In this document: positions 1 to 8,236 of the stretch, piece by piece | How the letters are laid out: the number at the start of each line of letters is the position of its first letter | How positions within the stretch are numbered: the first letter of the stretch is position 1 | Assembly: GCF_012927345.1 (NCBI RefSeq) | Contig: NZ_JABBGJ010000037.1 | Span: forward strand, 1 to 64,000 | Length of the DNA stretch: 64,000 bases | Direction of reading: 5' to 3' | Source of the DNA: Paraburkholderia polaris | GTDB taxonomy: Bacteria; Pseudomonadota; Gammaproteobacteria; Burkholderiales; Burkholderiaceae | Notes under the pieces: generated by a model | Database searches by the model: none | Seen by the model: the letters and a program-made list of their open reading frames with translations, nothing else | Told to the model about the DNA's origin: nothing | Program-made: the position numbers and the translations under genes

Positions 1-1266
1 ACCAACGTGCCGAGCATTTACGTGTATGGCGGCACGATCCGTCCGGGCAACTGGAAAGGCACCGACCTGACCATCGTGTCGTCGTTCGAAGCCGTGGGCG
101 AGTTCACGGCCGGCCGGATGTCGCAGGAAGATTTCGACGGGATCGAAAAGAACGCATGCCCGTCCACGGGTTCGTGCGGCGGCATGTACACCGCCAACAC
201 CATGAGCTCGTCGTTCGAAGCACTGGGCATGTCGCTGCTGTATTCGTCGACGATGGCGAACCCCGACCAGGAAAAGGTCGACTCGGCAGCCGAATCGGCA
301 CGCGTGCTGGTCGAAGCGGTCAAGAAGGATCTGAAACCGCGCGACATCGTCACGAAGAAGTCGATCGAAAACGCCGTGGCCGTCCTGATGGCGACGGGCG
401 GCTCGACCAACGCGGTGCTGCACTTCCTCGCCATCTCGCACGCAGCTGAAGTGGAATGGACCATCGACGACTTCGAGCGCATGCGCAAGAAAGTGCCGGT
501 GATCTGCAACCTGAAGCCGTCGGGTCAGTTCGTCGCGACCGATCTGCATAAGGCGGGCGGCATTCCGCAAGTCATGAAAATTCTGCTCGACGCCGGCCTC
601 TTGCACGGCGATTGCATCACGATCACCGGTAAGACGATCGCTGAAGAACTGAAGGACGTGCCGAGCAAGCCGCGCGCCGACCAGCAGGTGATCTTCCCGA
701 TCGAACAGGCGCTGTACAAGGAAGGCCACCTTGCCATCCTGAAGGGCAACCTGGCTGAAGACGGTGCCGTCGCCAAGATCACCGGCCTGAAGAACCCGGT
801 CATCACCGGCCCGGCCCGCGTGTTCGACGACGAGCAAAGCGCGCTGGAAGCCATTCTGGCCGACAAGATCGTCGCCGGCGACGTGGTCGTACTGCGCTAC
901 CTCGGTCCGAAGGGCGGCCCCGGCATGCCGGAAATGCTCGCGCCGACCTCGGCGATCATCGGCAAGGGTCTCGGCGAAAGCGTCGGCCTCATCACCGACG
1001 GCCGCTTCTCGGGCGGCACATGGGGCATGGTGGTCGGTCACGTCGCGCCGGAAGCATTCGTGGGCGGCACGATCGCGTTCGTGCAGGAAGGCGACTCGAT
1101 CACGATCGACGCACACAAGCTGCTCCTGCAACTGAACATCGACGACGCCGAACTGCAACGCCGCCGCGCCGCATGGCAACAGCCGAAGCCGCGTTACACG
1201 CGTGGCGTGATGGCGAAATACTCCGCGCTGGCACTGCCGGCCAACAAGGGCGCAGTGACGGGCTAA
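1..1266 (+). CDS. ilvD: Dihydroxy-acid dehydratase (5' end outside window)
   Basis: IlvD dehydrates 2,3-dihydroxy-3-methylbutanoate (and the methylpentanoate) to the 2-oxo acids in valine, leucine and isoleucine synthesis; it is a cytosolic Fe-S enzyme. The reading frame is open from base 1, so the N-terminal part lies outside the window; about 421 residues are present. Visible landmarks are the cluster-ligand region CPSTGSCGGMYTANTM, the ATGGSTNAVLHF segment, and near the C-terminus GRFSGGTWGMVVGHVAPEA, all characteristic of the IlvD/Edd family. The IlvD/Edd assignment is firm, and the CPSTGSCGGMYTANTM and C-terminal forms favour IlvD over phosphogluconate dehydratase. A strong terminator follows about 100 bases after the stop. 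Confidence 0.95.
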   Translation, partial: TNVPSIYVYGGTIRPGNWKGTDLTIVSSFEAVGEFTAGRMSQEDFDGIEKNACPSTGSCGGMYTANTMSSSFEALGMSLLYSSTMANPDQEKVDSAAESARVLVEAVKKDLKPRDIVTKKSIENAVAVLMATGGSTNAVLHFLAISHAAEVEWTIDDFERMRKKVPVICNLKPSGQFVATDLHKAGGIPQVMKILLDAGLLHGDCITITGKTIAEELKDVPSKPRADQQVIFPIEQALYKEGHLAILKGNLAEDGAVAKITGLKNPVITGPARVFDDEQSALEAILADKIVAGDVVVLRYLGPKGGPGMPEMLAPTSAIIGKGLGESVGLITDGRFSGGTWGMVVGHVAPEAFVGGTIAFVQEGDSITIDAHKLLLQLNIDDAELQRRRAAWQQPKPRYTRGVMAKYSALALPANKGAVTG

Positions 1267-1363
1267 GCGTGCGCTGAGCACCTACTGATGCGCCTCGGTT
1301 CTTCGGGGCCAATCAGAAGCACTGCTCGACGCTACCTGAGCTACGTAAGTTACGAAAAGGCGC

Positions 1364-1402
1364 AAAGGGGCGCACGGGAAACCGTGCGCCCCTTTCCTTT
1401 TA
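1364..1402 (+). terminator. Rho-independent terminator after ilvD
   Basis: A perfect 14-bp stem (1364-1377 with 1382-1395) closed by a GAAA tetraloop is followed by CCTTTTAT. It lies between ilvD and the cytochrome gene on the same strand, so it should end the ilvD transcript. A TATAAT hexamer at 1401-1406 directly after the T-rich run may serve as the -10 of the next gene, but I see no convincing -35. Confidence 0.85.
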
Positions 1403-1448
1403 TAATGCGTGCACCACGAGTCGGGCACCTGCACCGACGGAGACCGGA

Positions 1449-1787
1449 ATGAAATCATTGTCGTATGCAGCGCTTGCAGCGGCGGGCGTGCTGAGCGCTA
1501 CGTTGGGCGTCGGCAGTCCGGCGGCGCACGCGGAGGCCGCCGGACTGGCGCTTGCCCAGCAGCAGAACTGCATGAGCTGCCACTCGGTGACGCGTCCATT
1601 CATGGGCCCGGCGCTGCATGACGTCGCCGCGAAATATGCCGGCCGCGAAGACGCCGCCACCTATCTGAAGCACAAGATTCTGGATGGCAGCACGGGTGTG
1701 TGGGGCCGGGTGCCGATGCCCGCGAATACGCAACTCACGCCCGATCAGGCGGCTACGCTGGCGAACTGGGTGATGACCCTGAAATGA
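1449..1787 (+). CDS. Small periplasmic class I cytochrome c
   Basis: A 112-residue monoheme cytochrome. It has a signal peptide (Lys near the start, then an Ala-rich core ending around AHA at residue 28), one covalent heme site CMSCH, and a later VPMPAN segment whose Met is the likely sixth iron ligand. Length and motif order match the c551/c552-type electron carriers of the periplasm. The start is supported by a GGAGA box 5-10 bases upstream. Its redox partner cannot be told from the sequence; no oxidase or dehydrogenase gene is next to it. Confidence 0.88.
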   Translation: MKSLSYAALAAAGVLSATLGVGSPAAHAEAAGLALAQQQNCMSCHSVTRPFMGPALHDVAAKYAGREDAATYLKHKILDGSTGVWGRVPMPANTQLTPDQAATLANWVMTLK

Positions 1788-1868
1788 TTGACGCTTATGA
1801 AGACTCAAATGAACGCGGCTTGCTGAAAGCGGTGGGCGCGCCCGAATAAAGGCGCGCCACTGCCATGC

Positions 1869-2537
1869 TCAAGCGCCGCCCGAGCGCCGGGCGATCTCCT
1901 GATCGACCGCTTCCCTCACCCAGCCGGTCAATTCGGTCTCCAGAGCCAGCGCCACTTCGCGCGTGATCTGGTTCACGAGCCACGAAGTGTGATCCTGCAA
2001 CGCATCGCGGCAGCGTGCTTCGATAACGCCGCGCCCCTCGCCCGTCAAAAATCCCGCAAACCGTCCACGCAGACGTTCGGCGATAACATCCGCATCGAGA
2101 TTCGGTTGCGGCTGCGCGAGTGCTTCGTGAGCGATATCCGGCGGCACAATCGCGCCCGTCTCGATCGGCGCATGCGGTTCAGCCCGGTCGAAAACGCCCG
2201 CTGACGGCGCAACGGCAGGCTCATGTGCGTGCCGGTGATCGCCAGCGTGGTGTGCCCTCGAGCGTTTTTTCGGATGAGCGTGGTCTGCCGGATGCGCCTG
2301 CTCTGACACATGCGCGGGCTGCGGCGCAAGCGTCGGCTCCTCCCGCGCGGGCGCGGACTCTGGCCTGAGCACCGGCTCAGGCTCGTGCCTCGGTGCCGGC
2401 GCGAAGACCGGTTCTTGCGCTGTCTCGGGATCAGACACCGGCTGCGTACCGCCGGGCACATGGCGCGCCTGGGCAGGATTACCCGGTACGAGAATCTCGC
2501 TCAGAACCGGGATCGAACTATCGTTAGGATCGGACAC
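1869..2537 (-). CDS. DUF2486 family protein of unknown function
   Basis: I choose the GTG start at 2537 because a GGAGA box lies about 7 bases upstream and the protein then begins SDPNDSSIPVLSEI; this gives 222 residues. An open extension to 2609 lacks such support. The first two thirds are Pro/Glu/Ala/His-rich and probably disordered; the C-terminal about 75 residues look helical and amphipathic (LQDHTSWLVNQITREVALAL). No signal peptide or membrane segment is visible. The name rests on its position beside holC and pepA, an arrangement I know from Burkholderia genomes. Function is unknown. Confidence 0.72.
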   Translation of the reverse strand: MSDPNDSSIPVLSEILVPGNPAQARHVPGGTQPVSDPETAQEPVFAPAPRHEPEPVLRPESAPAREEPTLAPQPAHVSEQAHPADHAHPKKRSRAHHAGDHRHAHEPAVAPSAGVFDRAEPHAPIETGAIVPPDIAHEALAQPQPNLDADVIAERLRGRFAGFLTGEGRGVIEARCRDALQDHTSWLVNQITREVALALETELTGWVREAVDQEIARRSGGA

Positions 2538-2630
2538 GCGCACTCTCCGTGTTTGAGTCCAAGCTGCGGCAGGCCACGCGCACGTCGAATCCGTACGACA
2601 AAACACCACGCGACGCGGGCGGAGTGAAAC

Positions 2631-3047
2631 CTAGCCGCCTTGCTTGTAGTTGTTCAAAGCATAGCCGCGATCGCGATAGAAACGATAGCGTTCGCGGCCC
2701 GCCGCGAGTTCGTCGTGTGCGTTACCGACCACTTCCAGCAATCTTTCGAAGCGAGCAAATTGCGCCGGCACCGTGGCGCCGAGATTCAGCAGCACCTGAT
2801 GGTGCGGCACATCATCGAGGCTTGAAGCCAGCACGATCGGCGTTTCTGCGGCAAGCGGCGAGCCGGCCATGCAGTGCGGCACGAAGTCGAGTGGCGAGAA
2901 CGTCCACAACTGCTCGTCGAAAGCCCGCAGGCGTTCGGGCTCGGCCAGCACGATGGTCGGCTGGCCCGACTGATACGCCTTGCGGATCAGGCGGCACGCA
3001 TACAGCAGCGAATCGCCGACGTTCGAGTGAAAATCGATTCTCGTCAT
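2631..3047 (-). CDS. holC: DNA polymerase III chi subunit
   Basis: Chi pairs with psi in the clamp-loader complex and links the replicase to single-stranded DNA-binding protein. The 138-residue protein matches the family in length and pattern: N-terminal TRIDFHSNVGD, then ACRLIRKAYQSGQ, a central LWTFSPLDFVPHC, and PIVLASSLDD. An AGCCGCC-type purine-poor leader precedes the ATG, so the ribosome site is weak. It sits downstream of pepA on the same strand with a 52-base gap, the usual pepA-holC pairing in proteobacteria, and is probably co-transcribed with it. Confidence 0.93.
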   Translation of the reverse strand: MTRIDFHSNVGDSLLYACRLIRKAYQSGQPTIVLAEPERLRAFDEQLWTFSPLDFVPHCMAGSPLAAETPIVLASSLDDVPHHQVLLNLGATVPAQFARFERLLEVVGNAHDELAAGRERYRFYRDRGYALNNYKQGG

Positions 3048-3099
3048 CGGCGGCTCCGCTTTGCGTCTACAGCGACGCCCACAGCCTTACTGCAACGCG

Positions 3100-4641
3100 T
3101 CATTGTGCGGCACGACCGTCAGCGGCCCGACCGTCAGCGGCCCTGTCGATCAAGAACTGCGCGAGCAACGGCACCGGACGGCCGGTCGCCCCCTTCGCCG
3201 CGCCGCTCTTCCATGCAGTGCCGGCGATGTCCAGGTGCGCCCACGGGTACGCTTCGGTGAAGCGCGACAGGAAGCACGCCGCCGTCACGCTGCCGGCCGG
3301 ACGGCCGCCGATGTTCGCGAGGTCCGCGAAGTTCGACTTGAGCTGATCCTGGTACTCGTCGTCGAGCGGCAAGCGCCAGGCCGGGTCGGACGCTTCACGC
3401 GATGCGTCGAGCAATTCGCCCGCCAGCGCGTCGTCTTTCGAGAACAGGCCGCTGTTGTGATGACCCAGCGCGATGATGCAGGCGCCCGTGAGCGTGGCGA
3501 TGTCGATCACCGCTGCCGGCTTGAAGCGCTCGGCATAGGTCAGCGCGTCGCACAGGATCAGCCGGCCTTCGGCGTCCGTGTTCAGCACTTCGATCGTCAG
3601 GCCCTTCATGCTGGTGACGATGTCGCCCGGCTTGGTAGCCGTTGCCGACGGCATGTTCTCGACGGCCGGGATAATGCCGACCACGTTGATTTTCAAGCCC
3701 ATTTCGGCGACGGCGCGCAACGTGCCCAGCACCGAACCGGCGCCGCACATGTCGTACTTCATCTCGTCCATGCCTTCGCCCGGCTTGAGCGAAATGCCGC
3801 CGGTGTCGAACGTGACGCCCTTGCCGACCAGCACCACCGGCGCGGCTTTCGCGGCGCCGCCGTGGTACTGCAGCACGATGAACTGAGCCGGTTCGACCGA
3901 GCCGGCCGTGACCGACAGGAACGAGCCCATCTTGAGCGCCTCGCACTGCTTCTCGCCAAGCACTTCGACCTTCAGCTTCCAGTCTTTGGCGAGCTTCTTC
4001 GCGGTATTGGCGAGGTAGGTCGGCGTGCAGACGTTGCTCGGCAGGTTGCCGAGGTCGCGCGTCAGATCCATGCCGTTAGCGAGCGCGGCGCCCTGCTTGG
4101 CCGCGAGCTTGGCGGCCTTCTCGTCGCCCGTATTGACGCTGAACACGATGCGCTTCAAGGCGCGCGCCGCGTTGTCCGGCTTACTCTTCATCTGCGTGAA
4201 CCGGTAGGTCAGCTCGCGCAGTGCGAGGATCGCGGCGCGCACGCCCCAATCGGCCGAGCGCTCGAGGATCGGCAGTTGAGCAAGCGTGAAGGTGACCTGG
4301 ACGATCTTGGTGCCGAGCAGTGCGCGCCAGGCGGCCCGCACGGCTTCGCCGTAGGCTTTCTGGCTGAAAGCATCCTGCTTGCCGAGGCCGACCAGCAGCA
4401 CGCGCGAAGCGCCGATGCCTGAGACTTCGTGCAGGAACAGCGTGGTGCCGGCCTTGCCGTCCATGTCGCCGGCCTTGATGATGCGGGTCAGGAGGCCCTT
4501 GGTGGCCGCGTCGATCTCCAGCGCAGCGCCCGAGAGCGTTTGCGACTCGAACACGCCGATTACGATGCAATCGGATTTCCCGGTCAGGAAACCGTTTGAC
4601 GAGCCTTTGGTCCAATCACAGGCTTTTATGCTAAAGTCCAT
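3100..4641 (-). CDS. pepA: Leucyl aminopeptidase (M17)
   Basis: Cytosolic two-metal aminopeptidase removing N-terminal residues from peptides; PepA can also bind DNA in some bacteria. The signature NTDAEGRLILCDAL is intact, as are VGKGVTFDTGGISLKPG and the MKYDM metal-site segment. Starting at ATG 4641 gives MDFSIKACDW and 513 residues, near the family norm; an upstream in-frame start would add 15 unlikely residues. The C-terminus carries a short extra tail with a duplicated ADGRA unit, arising from a 15-base direct repeat around 3117-3146. It is divergent from lptF and probably shares the 136-base promoter region with it. Confidence 0.95.
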   Translation of the reverse strand: MDFSIKACDWTKGSSNGFLTGKSDCIVIGVFESQTLSGAALEIDAATKGLLTRIIKAGDMDGKAGTTLFLHEVSGIGASRVLLVGLGKQDAFSQKAYGEAVRAAWRALLGTKIVQVTFTLAQLPILERSADWGVRAAILALRELTYRFTQMKSKPDNAARALKRIVFSVNTGDEKAAKLAAKQGAALANGMDLTRDLGNLPSNVCTPTYLANTAKKLAKDWKLKVEVLGEKQCEALKMGSFLSVTAGSVEPAQFIVLQYHGGAAKAAPVVLVGKGVTFDTGGISLKPGEGMDEMKYDMCGAGSVLGTLRAVAEMGLKINVVGIIPAVENMPSATATKPGDIVTSMKGLTIEVLNTDAEGRLILCDALTYAERFKPAAVIDIATLTGACIIALGHHNSGLFSKDDALAGELLDASREASDPAWRLPLDDEYQDQLKSNFADLANIGGRPAGSVTAACFLSRFTEAYPWAHLDIAGTAWKSGAAKGATGRPVPLLAQFLIDRAADGRAADGRAAQ

Positions 4642-4777
4642 CGCGCTTGTCCTCGGATAAAGTCTGGGCTTAGGATGAAGCCGCAATTATCCGCTATTTT
4701 TCCCGCGGCGGCTGCACCGGAGGCGTGACGGGAACCAACCCGTGCGCCGCTGAGAGCGCCCCCTCTCTTCATCAATA

Positions 4778-5875
4778 ATGATCTTCGAACGCTCCCTCCA
4801 GCGCGAACTCGCGTATACGGCTGGTGCCGTGTTCATGGTTCTCCTCACGCTCGTGCTGACGACGATGATGATCCGCATCGTCGGCCTCGCCGCCTCGGGC
4901 GAGATCGATCCGCGCGACGTGCTGGTCCTGATCGGCCTGACCGTGATCGGCTACCTGGCGATCATGCTCGTCGCGACCCTGTTCGTGTCGATTCTGTTCG
5001 TCCTGACCCGCTGGTACAAAGACTCCGAGATGGTGGTCTGGCTTGCCTCGGGTGTCAGTTTGACCCGCTTCATCAAGCCGATCGGTATTTTCGCCACGCC
5101 GATCATCATCCTCATCATGTTCTTCGTGTTCGTCGGCTGGCCGTGGTCGAACCAGCAGAGCAAGCTGCTGCGGGCGCGCTTCCAGCAGCGCGATGAAGTC
5201 TCGTTGCTGGCGCCGGGCCAGTTCCGCGAATCGGCTACCAGCCACCGGGTGTTTTTCATCGAGAAGATGTCGCCCGACCAGGCACGTGTCGAGAACGTAT
5301 TCGTGACCAGCACGGAAAACGGCAAGGTCAACGTGGTCGTGTCGAAAACCGGCCATACCGAAACACACAAGAACGGCGACCGATTTGTCGTGCTGGAAAA
5401 CGGCCGCCGCTATGACGGCGAACCGGGCCACCCCGATTTCCGCATCATGGAATTCGAGCGCTACGGCCTGAAGATCCAGAGCCAGCCAGTCGTCAATACA
5501 CCGACTACGACCAGCTTGCCCACGCTCACACTCCTGCGCAACCCGACCAACGACAACCTTGCCGAATTCGCATGGCGTGCGGGGCTGCCGCTGATTGCGA
5601 TCAACCTGATGCTGCTGGCGATTCCGCTGGCGCATCAGAACCCACGGCGCAGTCGTACTATCAATCTGGTGATGGCCGTATTGATCTATCTGACGTATTC
5701 CAATCTGTTGAACGTGGTGCAGGCGTGGATCGAGCAAGGCAGGATGTCGTTCGCGGTTGGACTGGTGGTCCTTCACGTTATCGTGGCGGCGATCGTCGCG
5801 TTCATCTTCTGGCTGCGCGTGCGCAACCGGCCGCTATTCACGCGGGCGATGTTCAGCCGTTCGCAGGGGGCCTGA
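4778..5875 (+). CDS. lptF: LPS export permease LptF
   Basis: LptF and LptG form the inner-membrane permease of the LptB2FG ABC exporter that extracts LPS from the inner membrane and passes it to LptC. The 365-residue protein has the family layout: MIFERSLQRELAYTAGAV start, three N-terminal membrane segments, a periplasmic beta-jellyroll region (about residues 130-260), then three C-terminal segments with GLPLIAINLMLLAIPLA. It lies directly before lptG with a 3-base gap, so the two are translated together. The family's divergent position to pepA is common in proteobacteria. Confidence 0.95.
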   Translation: MIFERSLQRELAYTAGAVFMVLLTLVLTTMMIRIVGLAASGEIDPRDVLVLIGLTVIGYLAIMLVATLFVSILFVLTRWYKDSEMVVWLASGVSLTRFIKPIGIFATPIIILIMFFVFVGWPWSNQQSKLLRARFQQRDEVSLLAPGQFRESATSHRVFFIEKMSPDQARVENVFVTSTENGKVNVVVSKTGHTETHKNGDRFVVLENGRRYDGEPGHPDFRIMEFERYGLKIQSQPVVNTPTTTSLPTLTLLRNPTNDNLAEFAWRAGLPLIAINLMLLAIPLAHQNPRRSRTINLVMAVLIYLTYSNLLNVVQAWIEQGRMSFAVGLVVLHVIVAAIVAFIFWLRVRNRPLFTRAMFSRSQGA

Positions 5876-5878
5876 CCG

Positions 5879-7027
5879 ATGCGCATTTATGAAAGGTATT
5901 TCGCGCGTCAGGTCTACCTCACGTTCATCTTTATTCTGTTCGCGTTCTCGGGTCTGTTCTTCTTCTTCGACTTGATCAACGAACTGAACTCAGTCGGCCA
6001 CGGCAACTACAAGTTCCAGTACGCGGTGCTGCGCGTCGCGTTACAAACGCCCTCGCGCTTCTACGAAATCATTCCGGTCGCCGCATTGATCAGCGCGATC
6101 TACGTGTTCGCGCAGATGGCGGCTAACTCCGAGTACACGATTTTCCGCGTGTCGGGCCTCGCGACGAATCAGGCGCTCCGCTCGCTCCTGAAGATCGGTA
6201 TTCCGCTGGTAATCCTGACTTATTTCATCGGAGAAGTCGTCGGGCCGTATACGGATCAGTTGTCGGAACGCGTGCGGCTTGAAGCGCTGGGGTCGTCCGT
6301 GTCGAGCAACTTCGAATCGGGTGTCTGGGTGAAGGACACGCTCACCGCGCGCGCGGACGGCGAGCAGGTGACGCGCTTCGTGAACGTTGGCGAATTGAAG
6401 CCGGACGCGACGATCAGCAACGTGCGGATTTATGAATTCGACTCGAAGTTCCGGCTCTCGAACGTGCGGATTGCGAAGAGTGGCACGTATCAGCCGCCGG
6501 GGCATTGGCAGCTGACTGACGTGACGGACACGCAACTGATCGACGTGCCCCCTCCTCCGGGTACGCCGGCCGATGCGTTGAATCCGGTGTATCGCGCGAA
6601 GCAGGTGGCGTTGCCGGAGTATTCGTTGCGCTCGGAATTGACACCGCAGATCCTATCGGTGCTGCTCGTGTCGCCGGACCGGATGTCGATGTTCAATCTG
6701 TTCCGCTACATCCAGCATTTGACCGAGAATCATCAGGACACGCAGCGGTATGAAATTGCGCTGTGGCGCAAGCTGCTGTATCCGTTTGCGGTGTTCGTGA
6801 TGCTGGTGCTGTCGCTGCCGTTTGCGTATCTGCATACGCGCGCCGGCGTGGTCGGTGTGAAAGTTTTCGGCGGGATTATGCTGGGGATGAGTTTTCAGCT
6901 GTTCAACACGCTGTTCTCGCATATTGGCACGTTGAATACGTGGCCTGCGCCGTTGACCGCGGCTACACCGGGGCTGGTGTATCTGGTGCTCGGGTTAGTC
7001 GGGTTGAAGTGGGTCGATCGGCATTAG
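5879..7027 (+). CDS. lptG: LPS export permease LptG
   Basis: Second permease half of LptB2FG. The 382-residue protein starts MRIYERYFARQVYLTF, typical of LptG, has three membrane segments, a periplasmic region and three C-terminal segments (YPFAVFVMLVLSLPFAYLHTRAG), including the cytoplasmic loop that would contact LptB. It follows lptF with three bases between, and a small chelatase-like gene begins 11 bases after its stop, apparently a tail-gunner of the operon. lptB and lptC are not in the window. Confidence 0.95.
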   Translation: MRIYERYFARQVYLTFIFILFAFSGLFFFFDLINELNSVGHGNYKFQYAVLRVALQTPSRFYEIIPVAALISAIYVFAQMAANSEYTIFRVSGLATNQALRSLLKIGIPLVILTYFIGEVVGPYTDQLSERVRLEALGSSVSSNFESGVWVKDTLTARADGEQVTRFVNVGELKPDATISNVRIYEFDSKFRLSNVRIAKSGTYQPPGHWQLTDVTDTQLIDVPPPPGTPADALNPVYRAKQVALPEYSLRSELTPQILSVLLVSPDRMSMFNLFRYIQHLTENHQDTQRYEIALWRKLLYPFAVFVMLVLSLPFAYLHTRAGVVGVKVFGGIMLGMSFQLFNTLFSHIGTLNTWPAPLTAATPGLVYLVLGLVGLKWVDRH

Positions 7028-7038
7028 GAGCCTTAGCC

Positions 7039-7437
7039 ATGGACTTGCATGGAATTGTGCTGTTTGGGCATGGCGCGAGGGATGCGCGGTGGGCGGAGCC
7101 TTTTGCTCGCCTCGCTGCGAAGCTGGAGGCTGCTCATGGCGCCGCTGGACCGGTTTCGCTGGCATTTCTTGAGTTGATGGAACCCGATCTGCCAACCGCT
7201 GTGGCCGCTCACGTTGCTCACGGATGCTCGGTTGTGACCGTTGTGCCGGTGTTCTTTGGGCAAGGTGGGCATGTCAGGCGGGATTTACCTGCGGTGCTCG
7301 ACGTTTGCCGGGCGGCCCATCCTGGCGTCGCTATTCACTGTGCGACCGCCGTCGGTGAGGATGATTCTGTGCTCGATGCTGTGGCGGATTATTGTCTCCG
7401 GCAAAGCAAAAAAAACACCCCCTTCACGCCGCGCTAA
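7039..7437 (+). CDS. cbiX: CbiX/SirB-like sirohydrochlorin chelatase
   Basis: A 132-residue single-domain class II chelatase, the short form that inserts metal (iron or cobalt) into sirohydrochlorin as a dimer. The N-terminal LHGIVLFGHGARDARW carries the metal-site His, and VVPVFFGQGGHVRRDLP matches the second conserved stretch with the other His. The ATG at 7039 follows GGAGCC. Its 3' end overlaps the 3' end of convergent cobA by 14 bases. CobA makes precorrin-2 for siroheme, the cofactor of the adjacent sulfite reductase, so an iron-inserting role in siroheme synthesis is my inference; a cobalt role cannot be excluded. Confidence 0.8.
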   Translation: MDLHGIVLFGHGARDARWAEPFARLAAKLEAAHGAAGPVSLAFLELMEPDLPTAVAAHVAHGCSVVTVVPVFFGQGGHVRRDLPAVLDVCRAAHPGVAIHCATAVGEDDSVLDAVADYCLRQSKKNTPFTPR

Positions 7438-8182
7438 GCAACGCTTCCGAAGAAGAATCCGTCCGCTGCCCGGCCCGCGCCGCAAAAGCCTCCCCGATCA
7501 TCAGAAGACTCGGCTGCGAGGCATCAACCCATCTTTGCGCCTCTCCGGCCGCGAGTTCCTCGAGCGTCAAAGTCAGCGTCCGTTCGCGCTCCGTACTGCA
7601 AGCCTCGACAATCGCGACAGGCGTAGAAACAGCGCGCCCAGCGTCGATCAATTGCTGGGCGATTTCCACCCCACTATCGCGCCCCATATAGAACACGAGC
7701 GAATCCGCATTCACCTGCTCGCGAATCTCATCGGACCCCGGCGCCCGGCTAAAAGTAGCCAGCGCGATACTGCGCGAAACACCTCGCAGGGTCAAAGACC
7801 GCTTCAACGAAGCCGCACTAGCCAGCGCCGCTGTAATCCCAGGCACAACCTCGTACTCGATGCCCGCCGCTTCCAGCGCCCGCATCTCTTCATCGGCACG
7901 CCCGAACAACATCGGATCGCCACCCTTCAGACGCACCACCACATCGTGCTCAAGCGCAGCATCCACAATCTGCTTGTTGATGAACTGCTGCGCCGTCGAC
8001 AATTGCCCACAGCGCTTACCCACCGCAATCCGCCGCGCGTGAGCAGGCGCGTAGTCGAGCATCGCCGGCTCGACCAGCGCATCGTGCAACACGACATCGG
8101 CCATACCCAACAGCCGGGCCCCGCGTACCGTGATGAGGTCCGCAGCACCCGGCCCTGCTCCGATCAGATAAACCTTACCCAT
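7424..8182 (-). CDS. cobA: Uroporphyrinogen-III C-methyltransferase
   Basis: SAM-dependent methylation of uroporphyrinogen III at C2 and C7 to precorrin-2, the branch point to siroheme and cobalamin. The 252-residue single-domain protein starts MGKVYLIGAGPGAADLITVRG, the SUMT signature, and has VVVRLKGGDPMLFGR and VVPGITAALA. It lacks the CysG oxidase/ferrochelatase part. I choose ATG 8182 because an AGG lies about 9 bases upstream; ATG 8188 is too close to it. It is the last gene of the sulfate assimilation operon, 54 bases after cysN, which fits siroheme supply to CysI. Confidence 0.93.
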   Translation of the reverse strand: MGKVYLIGAGPGAADLITVRGARLLGMADVVLHDALVEPAMLDYAPAHARRIAVGKRCGQLSTAQQFINKQIVDAALEHDVVVRLKGGDPMLFGRADEEMRALEAAGIEYEVVPGITAALASAASLKRSLTLRGVSRSIALATFSRAPGSDEIREQVNADSLVFYMGRDSGVEIAQQLIDAGRAVSTPVAIVEACSTERERTLTLTLEELAAGEAQRWVDASQPSLLMIGEAFAARAGQRTDSSSEALLSAA

Positions 8183-8236
8183 TTGCATCAACCTGTTCGT
8201 TAAGGCGCCCGCGGTGCGCGACCAAGGCTCGCTAAA

